A stretch of DNA of 64,000 bases from Alphaproteobacteria bacterium (GCA_029289325.1 JARFTV010000024.1:1-64000), one strand, 5' to 3'; positions 43,600 through 52,085 are shown, numbered from the stretch's first letter. A program made the numbers and translations. Notes: a model not told the origin generated them from the letters alone.

Positions 43600-44445
43600 T
43601 CAACGTGGAATCTCCCCTGCCATTACCGCTTGGCCGTGCACCGCTAGGACTGCAGCGAACTTGGGGCATCCGAACTGTCGGACGACGCCCAGGACTCGAG
43701 CCTCATACGCGGTCTGACCAATGAGCCTGCACAGGTCTGATGCATGAAACTGTCGGTTGGCGCTCGGCGCAGCACGGATCAGTTCATGAAGCTCCTGGGT
43801 CTTTGGGTCTGATGAGCGAAGCGGTACCTGCTCCGCTGCCGGAGTTGGCCCAACGCCTGATGGGCCAGTCCGCCAGCGCCGCATGAAACCCAGGAGAAAC
43901 CCCGCTGGCACTTCTGCATTCCCGCGCGCCCGGTTGAAAGCAAGGAAGCGCTCCCAGATGACCTGCGTGTCGACGTTCCAGCAGGCGAGCGACGCCTTCG
44001 CGGCTTTGATCAGCTCGGCCCACGGCGTCCGGTAGACATTGGCTCCTGCGCCAATTTCAATCTTCCCTGCAAAGATAGTTTTGTTCTTATATTCTCTAGA
44101 TAGTGATGTGTCACCCGCAGCTGACACGACATCTGGCAGCACATCGGCAGCCTCGTGCGCTCCGAACCGGAATAGCCACGGCGCGAACTTGCCATTTGGC
44201 TTCCACCGTACCAGCGCCAGACCGGACGCGGCGAGCTCAACCAGAAGCGCCGTCAGATGTTGCCGCGAAACCCCCATCTTCTCAGCGAGATGCGTCAGCG
44301 TGAACGCGGCCGTTCCGCGCTCCAGCCCGTTGTAGCCATCCTTCCAGGCGATGCCGTCGAGGATGATCGTCGCGAGCTTGTGCGCCGCCGTGGAGAGCGG
44401 GGTTTCAGTTATGCGGCGCAGGATGGCGCCGGTCGTGAGTTCCAT
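43600..44445 (-). CDS. helix-turn-helix protein, left copy of a duplicated pair
   Basis: A 281-residue soluble protein. Residues about 20-85 look like a winged helix (AAFTLTHLAEKMGVSRQHLTALLVELAASG). The rest is alpha-helical with WAELIKAAKASLACWNVDTQVIWERFL. The first 195 residues are nearly identical to the protein at 59498-60340, while the last 85 have diverged. The start at 44445 (MELTTGAILRR) is preferred over the longer frame from 44535. Function unknown; a plasmid-backbone regulator or replication accessory is a guess. Confidence 0.7.
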   Translation of the reverse strand: MELTTGAILRRITETPLSTAAHKLATIILDGIAWKDGYNGLERGTAAFTLTHLAEKMGVSRQHLTALLVELAASGLALVRWKPNGKFAPWLFRFGAHEAADVLPDVVSAAGDTSLSREYKNKTIFAGKIEIGAGANVYRTPWAELIKAAKASLACWNVDTQVIWERFLAFNRARGNAEVPAGFLLGFMRRWRTGPSGVGPTPAAEQVPLRSSDPKTQELHELIRAAPSANRQFHASDLCRLIGQTAYEARVLGVVRQFGCPKFAAVLAVHGQAVMAGEIPR

Positions 44446-44501
44446 GATGTGCCGTTTCTTCAAGGGGCGACACCAGACCGTGAGGCGTGAAAAATTTCGT
44501 T

Positions 44502-44521
44502 CCGGCAAAGGCATTTGCCGG
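44502..44521. repeat. inverted repeat in the leader of the left helix-turn-helix gene
   Basis: CCGGCAAA, GGCA, TTTGCCGG: eight-base perfect arms, upstream of the gene ending at 43600. It is identical in the right copy (60397-60416), which suggests function as operator or hairpin. Confidence 0.5.
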
Positions 44522-44662
44522 TTGAACGGGTCCAAAGCTCGCGCTAGATTCCCACCACCACGAGGAAATCAGTGCGGCGTCGGGCCTATAGTCTGGCGTC
44601 GTTTCTGTTTCTGGGGGTCTCAGTCTTTCGATCGTATCGTGGCTAGGCCAAAGGTCAGGTCA

Positions 44663-44689
44663 TCAGTAGCGCACCTCCTCGAAGCCGTA
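44663..44689 (-). pseudogene. last codons of the 214-aa secreted gene, cut by IS5
   Basis: Nine codons including the stop (YGFEEVRY then stop) match the end of the gene at 60558-61202. The remainder of this copy is missing because the IS5 element starts at 44690. Confidence 0.75.
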
Positions 44690-45542
44690 GGGTCAGGACC
44701 TATTGATCTCGCCGTTGCAGCATGATTCAGCCTCCGCAAGGAGACTGAACGATGAGCAACCTTTTCTGGCTGACCGATGCGCAGATGGCGCGGCTGCAGC
44801 CCTTCTTTCCCAAGAGCCACGGCAAGCCGCGGGTTGATGACCGGCGCGTGTTGAGCGGCATAATCTTCATCAATCGCAATGGCTTGCGGTGGTGCGATGC
44901 GCCGAAGGAATATGGCCCGCCGAAAACCCTCTACAACCGCTGGAAGCGGTGGAGTGACAAGGGGGTATTCGCCCGGATGATGGATGGTCTGGCCTCCGAG
45001 GCCGCTGTTCCGAAGACAGTGATGATCGATGCGACCTACTTGAAGGCGCACCGCACGGCGACCAGCCTGCGGTCGAAAAAGGGGGGGCAAGCGACCAGAG
45101 GGGCCGTCTGATCGGTCGAACCAAGGGCGGCATGAACACCAAGTTGCATGCTGTTACCGACGCTGAGGGCCGTCCTCTCCGCTTCTTCATGACGGCAGGC
45201 CAGGTCAGCGATTACACCGGTGCGGCGGCCCTTCTGGGCAGCCTACCAAAGGCGGAGTGGTTGCTGGCCGACCGCGGATATGACGCTGATTGGTTCAGGG
45301 AAGCGTTGAAAGACAAGGGGATAAAGCCCTGCATCCCGGGCCGCAAGTCGCGCGGCAAGCCCGTGAAGCACGACAAGCGCCGCTACAAACGCCGCAACCG
45401 GATTGAGATCATGTTCGGGCGACTGAAGGACTGGCGGCGCGTAGCTACCCGATACGACAGGTGCCCAAAGGTCTTCCTCTCCGCCGTCGCTCTCGCCGCA
45501 ACCGTCATGTTCTGGCTATGACACCAGAACGAGTCCTGACCC
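44690..45542 (+). mobile_element. IS5-type insertion sequence (IS427-like)
   Basis: An 853-base element with terminal inverted repeats starting GGGTCAGGAC at the left and ending GTCCTGACCC at the right. TA lies directly outside each end, as the IS427 group duplicates a TA or CTAG target. Two overlapping transposase frames are inside. The right flank does not continue the interrupted gene, so adjacent DNA was later lost or rearranged. Confidence 0.85.
44752..45521 (+). CDS. IS5-type transposase, two frames joined by -1 frameshift
   Basis: Frame A (44752-45111) starts MSNLFWLTDAQMARLQPFF and carries the N-terminal DDE part (TVMIDATYLKAHRTATSL). Frame B (about 45080-45521) carries GMNTKLHAVTDAEGRPLRFF, LADRGYDADWFR and RIEIMFGRLKDWRRVATRYDR with the catalytic Glu. 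A slippery A5-G7 run lies at the end of frame A, and frame B is in the -1 phase, so a programmed -1 shift would fuse them into one transposase. Both frames are intact. Confidence 0.85.
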
Positions 45543-46012
45543 TAGTAAGCTCACTATTGCTCTCTTAGTGCTGGTTGACACCGCTAGTTCGTCTATAATT
45601 TAGGCCGAGTTCAAATAGCTTCGGTCAGATACTATAAATGCGCTTGATCGCGCGATTGACAATTGGTTCATGCTCCCAAAGTTGGGATGGGTCACGAGCG
45701 GCTTGTTCTGGTTGTCTTCAACTCAGGTCGAGCGGTTGCGGCCACTCTCCTCAAAGTCGCCAAACCAGCCGCGAGCTGATTCTTTACGGGTACTAAGCGG
45801 GATAGTCTGCCGACACCTCATTATTCAGGTCGTCAGAACTGTCCCGCCGTATTCGGCTGCTGTACAGCGCCTACGGCAAAAATTGACGTCGATAATCCGA
45901 CGTTGTGCTGAAACCTCGGTTAGTCAAAATAACATGACCGGACACCATTTTCTGCGTGAGCACCAAAAGACGCACAGGCAGTCTGGCTGATCCGATATAA
46001 TTACAGTTCATG
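45543..46012. other. intergenic scar containing an IS relic
   Basis: No intact gene. Codons at about 45703-45811 read LFWLSSTQVERLRP, SKSPNQPRADSLRVLSGIV, a decayed match to the N-terminus of the neighbouring IS5 transposase (LFWLTDAQMARLQP, RVDDRRVLSGI). The rest is lower in GC than the surroundings and has no motif that I recognise. Confidence 0.65.
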
Positions 46013-46483
46013 TCAGGCGGCCGGATAGCTTGAAAAAACTTCCAGGCTTCCATCCCGGCGAACCAGCAGAACGTCATAGGCGTCCCGACCGTCTTCTGAT
46101 CCCATGCCCGGCGAGCCGTAAGGCATGCCGGGCACGGCGAGGCCAACTGCGTCAGGACGCTCGTCAAGAAGCCTGCGGATATCCGCAGCCGGGACATGGC
46201 CTTCTAGCGCATAGCCGTCAACAGTGCCCGTGTGACAGGAAAACGCCTTTGCTGGTATGCCCTGATCCATCTTGAAGCGGATTAACAAGGTTCCCATCGA
46301 CACCTCATCCGTAACCGTGAACCCCTGTTCGCGCAGATAGTCCACCCATGCATCGCAACATTCGCAGCCACGCCCCTTTACGACATGGATCGGCGGTTCT
46401 TCCTGTGCCCTTGCAGCAGGGGCTATGGCCAAGGCGGTCGCTGCCAGAATGACCTCGCGGCGGCCGATGCGATAGTCCGTCAT
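46013..46483 (-). CDS. DUF411 copper-binding protein (second copy)
   Basis: A 156-residue exported protein, signal with ATALAIAPAARA. The metal signature is HVVKGRGCECCDAWVDYLRE (CECC), AFSCHTGTVDGYALEGHVPAADIRRLL and GLAVPGMPYGSPGMG. It is a paralogue of the protein at 29177, roughly half identical. Its ATG overlaps the stop of the M23 gene by four bases and it ends the Lnt-SCO-PCuAC run. Confidence 0.87.
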   Translation of the reverse strand: MTDYRIGRREVILAATALAIAPAARAQEEPPIHVVKGRGCECCDAWVDYLREQGFTVTDEVSMGTLLIRFKMDQGIPAKAFSCHTGTVDGYALEGHVPAADIRRLLDERPDAVGLAVPGMPYGSPGMGSEDGRDAYDVLLVRRDGSLEVFSSYPAA

Positions 46484-47643
46484 CCACGTTCTCCATCGAT
46501 CGCCGTCATGAAGCCGGTTTCGCTGCGCCAGGTGGCGAGGGTATCGAGATCTTCTGCCGAAGCAATCTCTTGTTCCGGCAGGGCATCCTGATCTTTCGGG
46601 TCAACCGGTCGGCCGTCGACACGAACTTCGTAGTGAAGGTTGGGGCCGCTCACGAGCCCGGTCGCGCCGACGGCACCAATCTCGTCTCCAGCCTTGACCC
46701 GTGTGCCCACGCGAACGTCTTCGGCAATTTCAGAGAGATGCGCATATCGCGTCACAACCCCGCCGCCGTGATCGATGTCGATCGTGGTGCCGTAGCCGCG
46801 GATCGTTCCCGCAAAGATCACCCGCCCGGCACCAGTTGCCGAGACGTCGGTCCCCACAGGTGCCGCATAATCGATCCCGGTATGCATGCGCACGCCGCCC
46901 AACACCGGATGGTTTCGGCGGCCGAAAACGGATGACAGTCGTGCGCCAAGTATGGGCGCCGCTGAACGCTGCACGGCTTCACCGTCTTCGAAGACTATGA
47001 CTGGACCCGCGGCTTCGGTCGCAACGAGTTCGAGCACGCGATCCGCAAGTTCAAGTCTGGCGTAACTCAGGCGAGGCTCTCCCGCGATGCTGCCATCGGG
47101 AAGCTGATCTTCCTGCCAGACCAGCGCGAAGGTTTCTCCGCCTTTGAGATCGCGCCTGAAATCGACCTGACCCGCAAGCAGTGCGGTCAAATCAACCGCA
47201 AATCGTTCGGGTGCATTTCGTGCCATCAGGGCGTCATAGAGAGTTCCGTTGAGGGTCAAGGTCTCTCGCCGGTCTGTCTCACGAACCGGCGGGTCAAGAC
47301 GCTGTGCCGCGATCGGCCCGTCGAACGAGAGAGCGATCTCCACACCATCTTCCACGAAGAGCGATAGGCGTGTCAGCGATGCCGGATCCCAGGACGCCGT
47401 AGTCCATTCGATCCGGTGGCCAGGTCGCAGGTCCGTCAGGTCGTAGACACCTGAGAGCGCAAGGGCTGCTTCTGCCCGGACCGTCCCGGGGATTCCTGCG
47501 TGACCAAGGACGCTGTCCAGGGTGTCACCGGGGGCGATTGTGGCTTCGAATGCCACGGGCAAATGCGCCGTCGGAGGATCGGCCACTGCCTGGAGCGGGG
47601 CGAAAGCCGCGATAGCAAGGATCAGAAATGCGGAGCGGATCAT
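46480..47643 (-). CDS. M23-family metallopeptidase, LysM-like front
   Basis: A 387-residue exported protein, signal MIRSAFLILAIAAFAPLQAVA. A region near residues 35-75 (ATIAPGDTLDSVLGHAGIPG) has the look of a peptidoglycan-binding or OapA-like domain. The M23 peptidase is C-terminal: GRRNHPVLGGVRMHTGIDYAAPVGT with HxxxD, and NLHYEVRVDG. M23 enzymes cut peptide cross-links in peptidoglycan, or activate amidases if inactive. The start 47643 gives a clean signal. It is coupled to DUF411. Confidence 0.85.
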   Translation of the reverse strand: MIRSAFLILAIAAFAPLQAVADPPTAHLPVAFEATIAPGDTLDSVLGHAGIPGTVRAEAALALSGVYDLTDLRPGHRIEWTTASWDPASLTRLSLFVEDGVEIALSFDGPIAAQRLDPPVRETDRRETLTLNGTLYDALMARNAPERFAVDLTALLAGQVDFRRDLKGGETFALVWQEDQLPDGSIAGEPRLSYARLELADRVLELVATEAAGPVIVFEDGEAVQRSAAPILGARLSSVFGRRNHPVLGGVRMHTGIDYAAPVGTDVSATGAGRVIFAGTIRGYGTTIDIDHGGGVVTRYAHLSEIAEDVRVGTRVKAGDEIGAVGATGLVSGPNLHYEVRVDGRPVDPKDQDALPEQEIASAEDLDTLATWRSETGFMTAIDGERG

Positions 47644-47659
47644 CTGGCAGAATGACCTT

Positions 47660-48262
47660 TCAACTGAGGGTTCGGCGGAGTTTGGGGACGGCGAAACGCC
47701 GGTCTTCATGGAAGTCTATGATGCTGGCAAAGCGCCCATCGGGGTGGAAAAGAAATACACCGGCGGTGTGGTCCATCGTGTAGTCGCCGCCCTCCTTATC
47801 GACGCGGCGATAGGTTGCGCGAAAATCTGCTGCCGCCTGAGCGACCTCGTCAGCAGGGCCCGTCAGCCCAATGATGCGTGGATCGAAGTTGCTGACGTAA
47901 CCGGCTAGGACATCGGGCGTGTCGCGCTCCGGATCGACCGAAATCAACGCCACGATCAAACGATCCGCGTCGGCACCCAGCTCCTCGAGCCAGAGCGATA
48001 TGTCGCTCAATGTGGTCGGGCAGACGTCCGGGCACCAGGTGAAGCCGAAAAATACCATGACAGGGCGACCGGCCCAGTTAGAAGGTCGGACCAAGCGACC
48101 CTGGTGGTCGGTCAATGTCCAGGTCATCTGACCGATCGGCACGGGCAGGACCTCGCTGCGGGCTGGCCGATTGCGCGTGCGATAGGCCCCGACGCCCAGC
48201 ATGAAGGCGACGGCTCCGACTGCCCCTCCCGCACCCAGGATTATTGCCCTGCGTCGGCGCAA
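47660..48262 (-). CDS. SCO1/SenC-like copper chaperone
   Basis: A 200-residue membrane-anchored protein. The N-terminal anchor is IILGAGGAVGAVAFMLGVGAY. The SCO copper site is in FFGFTWCPDVCPTTLSDIS (CPDVC) with the distal His in YTMDHTAGVFLF. SCO proteins deliver copper to cytochrome oxidase or reduce it. I infer a TTG start at 48262 (RRRRAIILGAGG) because the frame upstream lies in the PCuAC gene; it overlaps PCuAC by 22 bases. A second SCO lies two genes upstream. Confidence 0.82.
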   Translation of the reverse strand: MRRRRAIILGAGGAVGAVAFMLGVGAYRTRNRPARSEVLPVPIGQMTWTLTDHQGRLVRPSNWAGRPVMVFFGFTWCPDVCPTTLSDISLWLEELGADADRLIVALISVDPERDTPDVLAGYVSNFDPRIIGLTGPADEVAQAAADFRATYRRVDKEGGDYTMDHTAGVFLFHPDGRFASIIDFHEDRRFAVPKLRRTLS

Positions 48263-48714
48263 TCCGGACCCTCCGCGCGCAACGAGAGGACGTCGACATT
48301 CACGGTAACCTCGCCAGACTTTTCGAAGGAAAGGGTAACCGGAAAGCTGTCGCCCTCCTTGAGGGCCGTCGTCAGCTCCATCAGCATGCCGTGGTAGCCA
48401 CCCGGCGCGAGCTGGACACTCTGACCGGCAGGGACCGGGACTGACATCGCATGCGGCATCGATGCGATGCCATCCTGTACGACAGTCTCGTGCAACATCG
48501 GCATTCCGGCTGCTGGCGTCGTGATGCCAACGAGCGCATCGTCGGTCGTCCCGGAGTTCTTGATCTCGACATAGAACACTCCGGGCCGTCCCGCGCCGAT
48601 TGTCGCCTTGGACCAAGCGTGTTCAACGGTAAGATCGCCGATTGTCACGGTCTCACAGGCCATTGCTGCAGGTGCGGAGAAGATCAGTGTTGTGGCGAGA
48701 AGGAAGTGTTTCAT
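48241..48714 (-). CDS. PCu(A)C-family periplasmic copper chaperone
   Basis: A 157-residue exported protein, signal MKHFLLATTLIFSAPAAMA. The PCuAC core has MPMLHETVVQDGIASMPHAM and, twenty residues later, GGYHGMLMELTT, which is the H(M)X10MX21HXM metal pattern. PCuAC hands Cu(I) to the oxidase site together with SCO. It lies between the two SCO genes on the same strand. Confidence 0.88.
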   Translation of the reverse strand: MKHFLLATTLIFSAPAAMACETVTIGDLTVEHAWSKATIGAGRPGVFYVEIKNSGTTDDALVGITTPAAGMPMLHETVVQDGIASMPHAMSVPVPAGQSVQLAPGGYHGMLMELTTALKEGDSFPVTLSFEKSGEVTVNVDVLSLRAEGPDCADAGQ

Positions 48715-48717
48715 GGG

Positions 48718-49311
48718 TCAGAGCCTTGTTAGAAGGTCGGAAACGATTTCGGCAGCAGATGTACCGTAGGTGAATTGACGCAGCCACTCCCCGTCTGGGC
48801 CGATGAGATAAAGGCTAGGGCTGTGCGCCATCGTGTATCCGTCCGGCGACGAAGTGTCGGCCTCCTGCTCGTAGAAGATCTTGAAGCTTGCGGCCGCAGA
48901 CTTTGTATCCTCTTCGCTTCCTGCCAAAGCAAGGATCGCTGGATGAAAGGCCTTTGTGTAGTCATCCAGCCCTAAACGCCTGTCCCGTTCTGGATCGATT
49001 GAAATGAAAATCGGCTGCACCGATCCCGCGGCAGATCCAAGATCATCCATGACCTGAGCGACTTCGGAGAGCGTCGTCGGACAGACATCCGGGCAGCTTG
49101 TAAAGCCGAAGAACACCAACAGGAACTTTCCGCGAAATTCGGCAGTCGTGCGCATACGGCCTTCGCTGTCTGCAAGCGCGAAGGTAGGCATAAAGGCTGA
49201 ATCAGCTGTTGCGGTGTCGTCCGTTGCAGGCCACCACCGCACCGCCAAAAACGTGATGACCGCCGCAGTGGCGGCGATCCAAAGGATAATCTGAAGAGAA
49301 CGAAGACGCAT
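48718..49311 (-). CDS. SCO1/SenC-like copper chaperone (second)
   Basis: A 197-residue membrane-anchored protein, anchor LQIILWIAATAAVITFLAV. The copper site is in VFFGFTSCPDVCPTTLSEVA with CPDVC and the distal His is in YTMAHSPSLYLIG. The start at 49311 gives a compact anchor; 49359 is an alternative. It precedes PCuAC by three bases, so SCO-PCuAC-SCO is one transcript. The two SCO proteins are diverged paralogues. Confidence 0.85.
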   Translation of the reverse strand: MRLRSLQIILWIAATAAVITFLAVRWWPATDDTATADSAFMPTFALADSEGRMRTTAEFRGKFLLVFFGFTSCPDVCPTTLSEVAQVMDDLGSAAGSVQPIFISIDPERDRRLGLDDYTKAFHPAILALAGSEEDTKSAAASFKIFYEQEADTSSPDGYTMAHSPSLYLIGPDGEWLRQFTYGTSAAEIVSDLLTRL

Positions 49312-49415
49312 GAACAGTCCGGAAGGCGAGATCAGCCTGTCGTCTAGAACCTCGAGCAACTAGAGGTTCAACCGACGAAAAAGTGAGGATTTCAGGATCG
49401 GCGATGTTTCGCCGA

Positions 49416-49589
49416 TCAGGCTGCCCCAAGATACCTTGCGAGAGCGATTCCAAGGAGAGTGCCGAGCAGCCCGAAGGCGATGGCGAAGCCTGCGCCGTAC
49501 TGCAGGCGGTCGACGGTCTTTCCGCCCCGCCGCCGTGCAACGAGGTAACCCCAAAGGAACCCGATGATTGCGAAGAGCGGCCCGATCAT
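49416..49589 (-). CDS. small membrane protein (57 aa) coupled to lnt
   Basis: A 57-residue protein with two hydrophobic segments (MIGPLFAIIGFLWGYLVA and GAGFAIAFGLLGTLLGIALA) separated by a basic loop RRRGGKTVDRLQY. The ATG overlaps the lnt stop by ATGA, so it is coupled. Function unknown; too short for other clues. Confidence 0.6.
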   Translation of the reverse strand: MIGPLFAIIGFLWGYLVARRRGGKTVDRLQYGAGFAIAFGLLGTLLGIALARYLGAA

Positions 49590-51157
49590 TTCGATGCACC
49601 TTTCAGGTTTGCCTGTTGCTGCCGGGCCCAATAGCCACTGATCGCCCACGAAGTGAGCATGAGAAAGAGAAGCGCCCAGTCTCCGAAGCGGGCGTAGATG
49701 GTTGCGGGCAATGGGCGGGGCAAGCGGATGTCGATCACGCCTGACGTGTCGATTTCGAGCATGGCCAATGTTGCCCCGTAGGAATCAACCACTGCCGAAA
49801 TTCCCGTGTTGGCGGCCCGGACGAGAGGCAGGCCCTCTTCAATGGCCCGCATCCGGGCCGATGCCAAATGCTGCCATGGCCCGATCGAGGCACCGAACCA
49901 AGCGTCGTTTGTCGCGTTGAAGATCCAGTCCGGTCTGATCGCATCATCGACCACGTGTCCGGGAAAAATGATCTCATAGCAGATTGCGATCCCCGCATAG
50001 GGGTGTGGGCCGAACGCCAGTGTCCGGGGCCCTGGCCCCGGCGTGAAGTCTCCGAGCGATTGAACCAGACGCTGAAGGGGCAAAAGGCTCCGCCACGGAA
50101 CGTACTCACCGAACGGGACGAGATGATGTTTGGCATAGCGGGTCAGGATGGTGCCGTCACGAGAGATAGCAAGCACGGCATTCCGGTAGACTGTCCCGGC
50201 CCCGGTTTCCTCCCGTTCCGGGCTGCCTGTCAGCAAGACGCCGGTCTCGGGCAAGAGCCAGCCCAACATTGCCCGGGCACCGGCATCCTCTGCCAGGAAC
50301 CCTGGCCAAGCAGTTTCCGGCCAGAGTAGAATGTCGTAGCCCCCGGGGCGGGCCGAAAGCGCGATGAGCTTCAGAATGTTTGCGTTTCGGGCAGCATCAT
50401 CCCACTTGGCACTCTGCGCGATGTTCGGTTGAACGACACGGATTTGCGCGCCGCGCTCTGATGGCGCATCAGCGAGTAGCAAGCGCAGTGCACCAAATCC
50501 GGTCACCGACAAAGCGATCGCGCCTGCGGCTGCGAGGCGGCCGATGCGTTTCCCGTCGGTGGTCGCGGCAAAAGCCAGTCCGGCCAGCGCGGTGCAGAGC
50601 ACCAAAAGAAATCCCAAGCCGTAGCTTCCAACGACAGAGGAGGCCTGAACGGCGACCGGCCAGTCAGACAGCGTGTAAGCAGCAAGGTTCCAGGGAAACC
50701 CGGTGAGAACATGCCCTCGCAGCCACTCCATTGCGGTCCAGCTTGTCGCCATCGAGAGCGCCAACTGCAGCCCGGCGCGTTCCATCCGCGCCGCCAGAGC
50801 GCAGGCCAGGGCAGGAAAGACCGACAGAAGCGCCGAAAGACCAAGAACCGCCGGCAAGGCCAGCCATCCGAACCGGTCAGCCTCAACCTGAAAACTTTCG
50901 GTGATCCAGAAAAGCCCGACCGCGAATTGACCGAGTCCAAACAAGTATCCCAGCCCGAACGCGCTGAAACCTGATGCGCCACGCACCAATACTGTCAGCA
51001 GAGCAAAGGGGACAAGCGCAAGTGGCAAGATCGAGTATGGCGGAAGAGCCAGGACAAAAAGGGCACCTGCCACGATGGCGGCCCCCAGGCTGGCCCAGCT
51101 TCGGACAGGCTTCCGGGTCGAGAACTGGTGTGCGCTTGGAACGTTCAATCTTGCCAC
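49586..51157 (-). CDS. lnt: apolipoprotein N-acyltransferase Lnt
   Basis: A 523-residue inner-membrane enzyme that adds the third acyl chain to lipoproteins. Seven to eight helices come first, then a nitrilase-fold domain. The catalytic triad is visible as LLWPETAWPGFL (Glu), YAKHHLVPFGEYVPW (Lys) and GIAICYEIIFPGHVV (Cys). I use GTG 51157 (or TTG 51148): the frame open to 51208 begins within what looks like a MerR-type promoter. It leads the lnt-SCO-PCuAC-SCO-M23-DUF411 run. A plasmid Lnt beside metal genes is unusual. Confidence 0.88.
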   Translation of the reverse strand: MARLNVPSAHQFSTRKPVRSWASLGAAIVAGALFVLALPPYSILPLALVPFALLTVLVRGASGFSAFGLGYLFGLGQFAVGLFWITESFQVEADRFGWLALPAVLGLSALLSVFPALACALAARMERAGLQLALSMATSWTAMEWLRGHVLTGFPWNLAAYTLSDWPVAVQASSVVGSYGLGFLLVLCTALAGLAFAATTDGKRIGRLAAAGAIALSVTGFGALRLLLADAPSERGAQIRVVQPNIAQSAKWDDAARNANILKLIALSARPGGYDILLWPETAWPGFLAEDAGARAMLGWLLPETGVLLTGSPEREETGAGTVYRNAVLAISRDGTILTRYAKHHLVPFGEYVPWRSLLPLQRLVQSLGDFTPGPGPRTLAFGPHPYAGIAICYEIIFPGHVVDDAIRPDWIFNATNDAWFGASIGPWQHLASARMRAIEEGLPLVRAANTGISAVVDSYGATLAMLEIDTSGVIDIRLPRPLPATIYARFGDWALLFLMLTSWAISGYWARQQQANLKGASK

Positions 51158-51491
51158 AACCCCTAAAATGGGAGGGATGGCTAACTGCTCTAGTAGCTTG
51201 AGGTGCAACGCATATGTTGGAAGATCACAGCATTGTCAGATTGGTGGCGCAGCGGTCGATTTTCGACGTGGGCTTGAAACTGTGGAAGGATCTTCCGCTT
51301 AGAACAAAACGACCAAGAGTTGGTGGGACATCTTCGTCGCTTGCAAGCCGCCAGATAAACTAGTGTGCGGTTGCGGGGAGAAAGGATGGTCGCGCTCATC
51401 GCCCCGAGTGCCGCGTGCTAACGGCTGTTTGATTTGCCTCGTCCACGAGCGAACGATACTCACACTCGAAAAGCGCTTGGAGGAGTGTTCC
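51158..51491. other. divergent promoter region between lnt and the third L,D-transpeptidase
   Basis: About 330 bases without a gene. It contains the lnt MerR-type promoter. A candidate plus-strand element lies at 51274-51304 (TTGAAA, 19 bases, TTAGAA, with a GGAAG-GAT-CTTCC dyad), about 190 bases before the L,D-transpeptidase start. Confidence 0.45.
51178..51208 (-). promoter_or_regulatory. MerR-type promoter and operator of lnt
   Basis: On the minus strand TTGCAC (51208-51203), exactly 19 bases (CTCAAGCTACTAGAGCAGT), then TAGCCA (51183-51178). The spacer holds the imperfect dyad CTCAAGCTACTAGAG, close to ZntR/CadR/PbrR-type operators. It places the transcript start near 51171, just before the GTG at 51157. 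Confidence 0.72.
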
Positions 51492-52085
51492 ATGACCAGC
51501 GATTTGATGAAGCGGCGGGCTTTGCTGAGGGGCGCAATCGGGGTGGCCAGTTTTGCATCCCTGCCAGCCTGGGCGCAGGAAGGCAGCACGGAGTTTCAAG
51601 CTCCCGTCTCCAGCAGCGTGCGGAACAACGTGTCCAGCTTCCGGATGCCTCAGTGGCAGGATTACTTTGAGAACACCCGCGGTGGCGCGATCCTTGCGGA
51701 CACCAAGTCACGTGCACTGCACTTTTGGTCAGAAGATCAATCGATCTACCTTCTCTATCCATCGTCCGTCCCTCTGTCCGAGGAACTGACCCGGCTCGGG
51801 CGAACCGAGGTTGTCCGCAAGGCCGTGAACCCGCCGTGGCGCCCGACGGCTTCCATGCTCGAGCGAAACCCAGATTGGCCGAAGATGGTGGAGGGCGGTG
51901 CACCTGACAACCCACTGGGTGTTCGGGGATTGTATCTGTCATGGCCAGCCTACTTGATCCACGGTACTCACGACACCCGAAAGATCGGACGCAGATCATC
52001 GAATGGATGCATCGGTCTATACAATGAGCATGTCATAGAACTCTACGACATCGCACAAGTTGGCACTCAGGTGCTGCTGATCTGA
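51492..52085 (+). CDS. L,D-transpeptidase (YkuD domain), paralogue of the one at 20838
   Basis: A 197-residue exported enzyme. The N-terminus MTSDLMKRRALLRGAIGVAS looks like a Tat or Sec signal, ending WAQ. The catalytic block IHGTHDTRKIGRRSS and SNGCIGLYNEHVI carries the nucleophile Cys and matches the enzyme at 20838-21398 very closely, as do YPSSVPLSEELTR and NPLGVRGLYLSW. The ATG at 51492 is chosen because it heads the signal. It converges with mntH. Confidence 0.9.
   Translation: MTSDLMKRRALLRGAIGVASFASLPAWAQEGSTEFQAPVSSSVRNNVSSFRMPQWQDYFENTRGGAILADTKSRALHFWSEDQSIYLLYPSSVPLSEELTRLGRTEVVRKAVNPPWRPTASMLERNPDWPKMVEGGAPDNPLGVRGLYLSWPAYLIHGTHDTRKIGRRSSNGCIGLYNEHVIELYDIAQVGTQVLLI

Larger units (their letters stand above)
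43600..44689. repeat. left copy of the 1.1-kb direct repeat
   Basis: From 43600 to 44689 the sequence repeats, in the same orientation, at 59498-60590. Shared parts include the helix-turn-helix gene, the leader with the CCGGCAAA/TTTGCCGG inverted repeat and the text to TCGATCGTATCG, and the last nine codons (with stop) of the next minus-strand gene. The left copy ends at the IS5 element. Confidence 0.85.

Noticed and set aside
51158-51208. TTG at 51208 as the lnt start
   Set aside because: The codon coincides with a promoter -35 element and the added 17 residues do not resemble an Lnt N-terminus.
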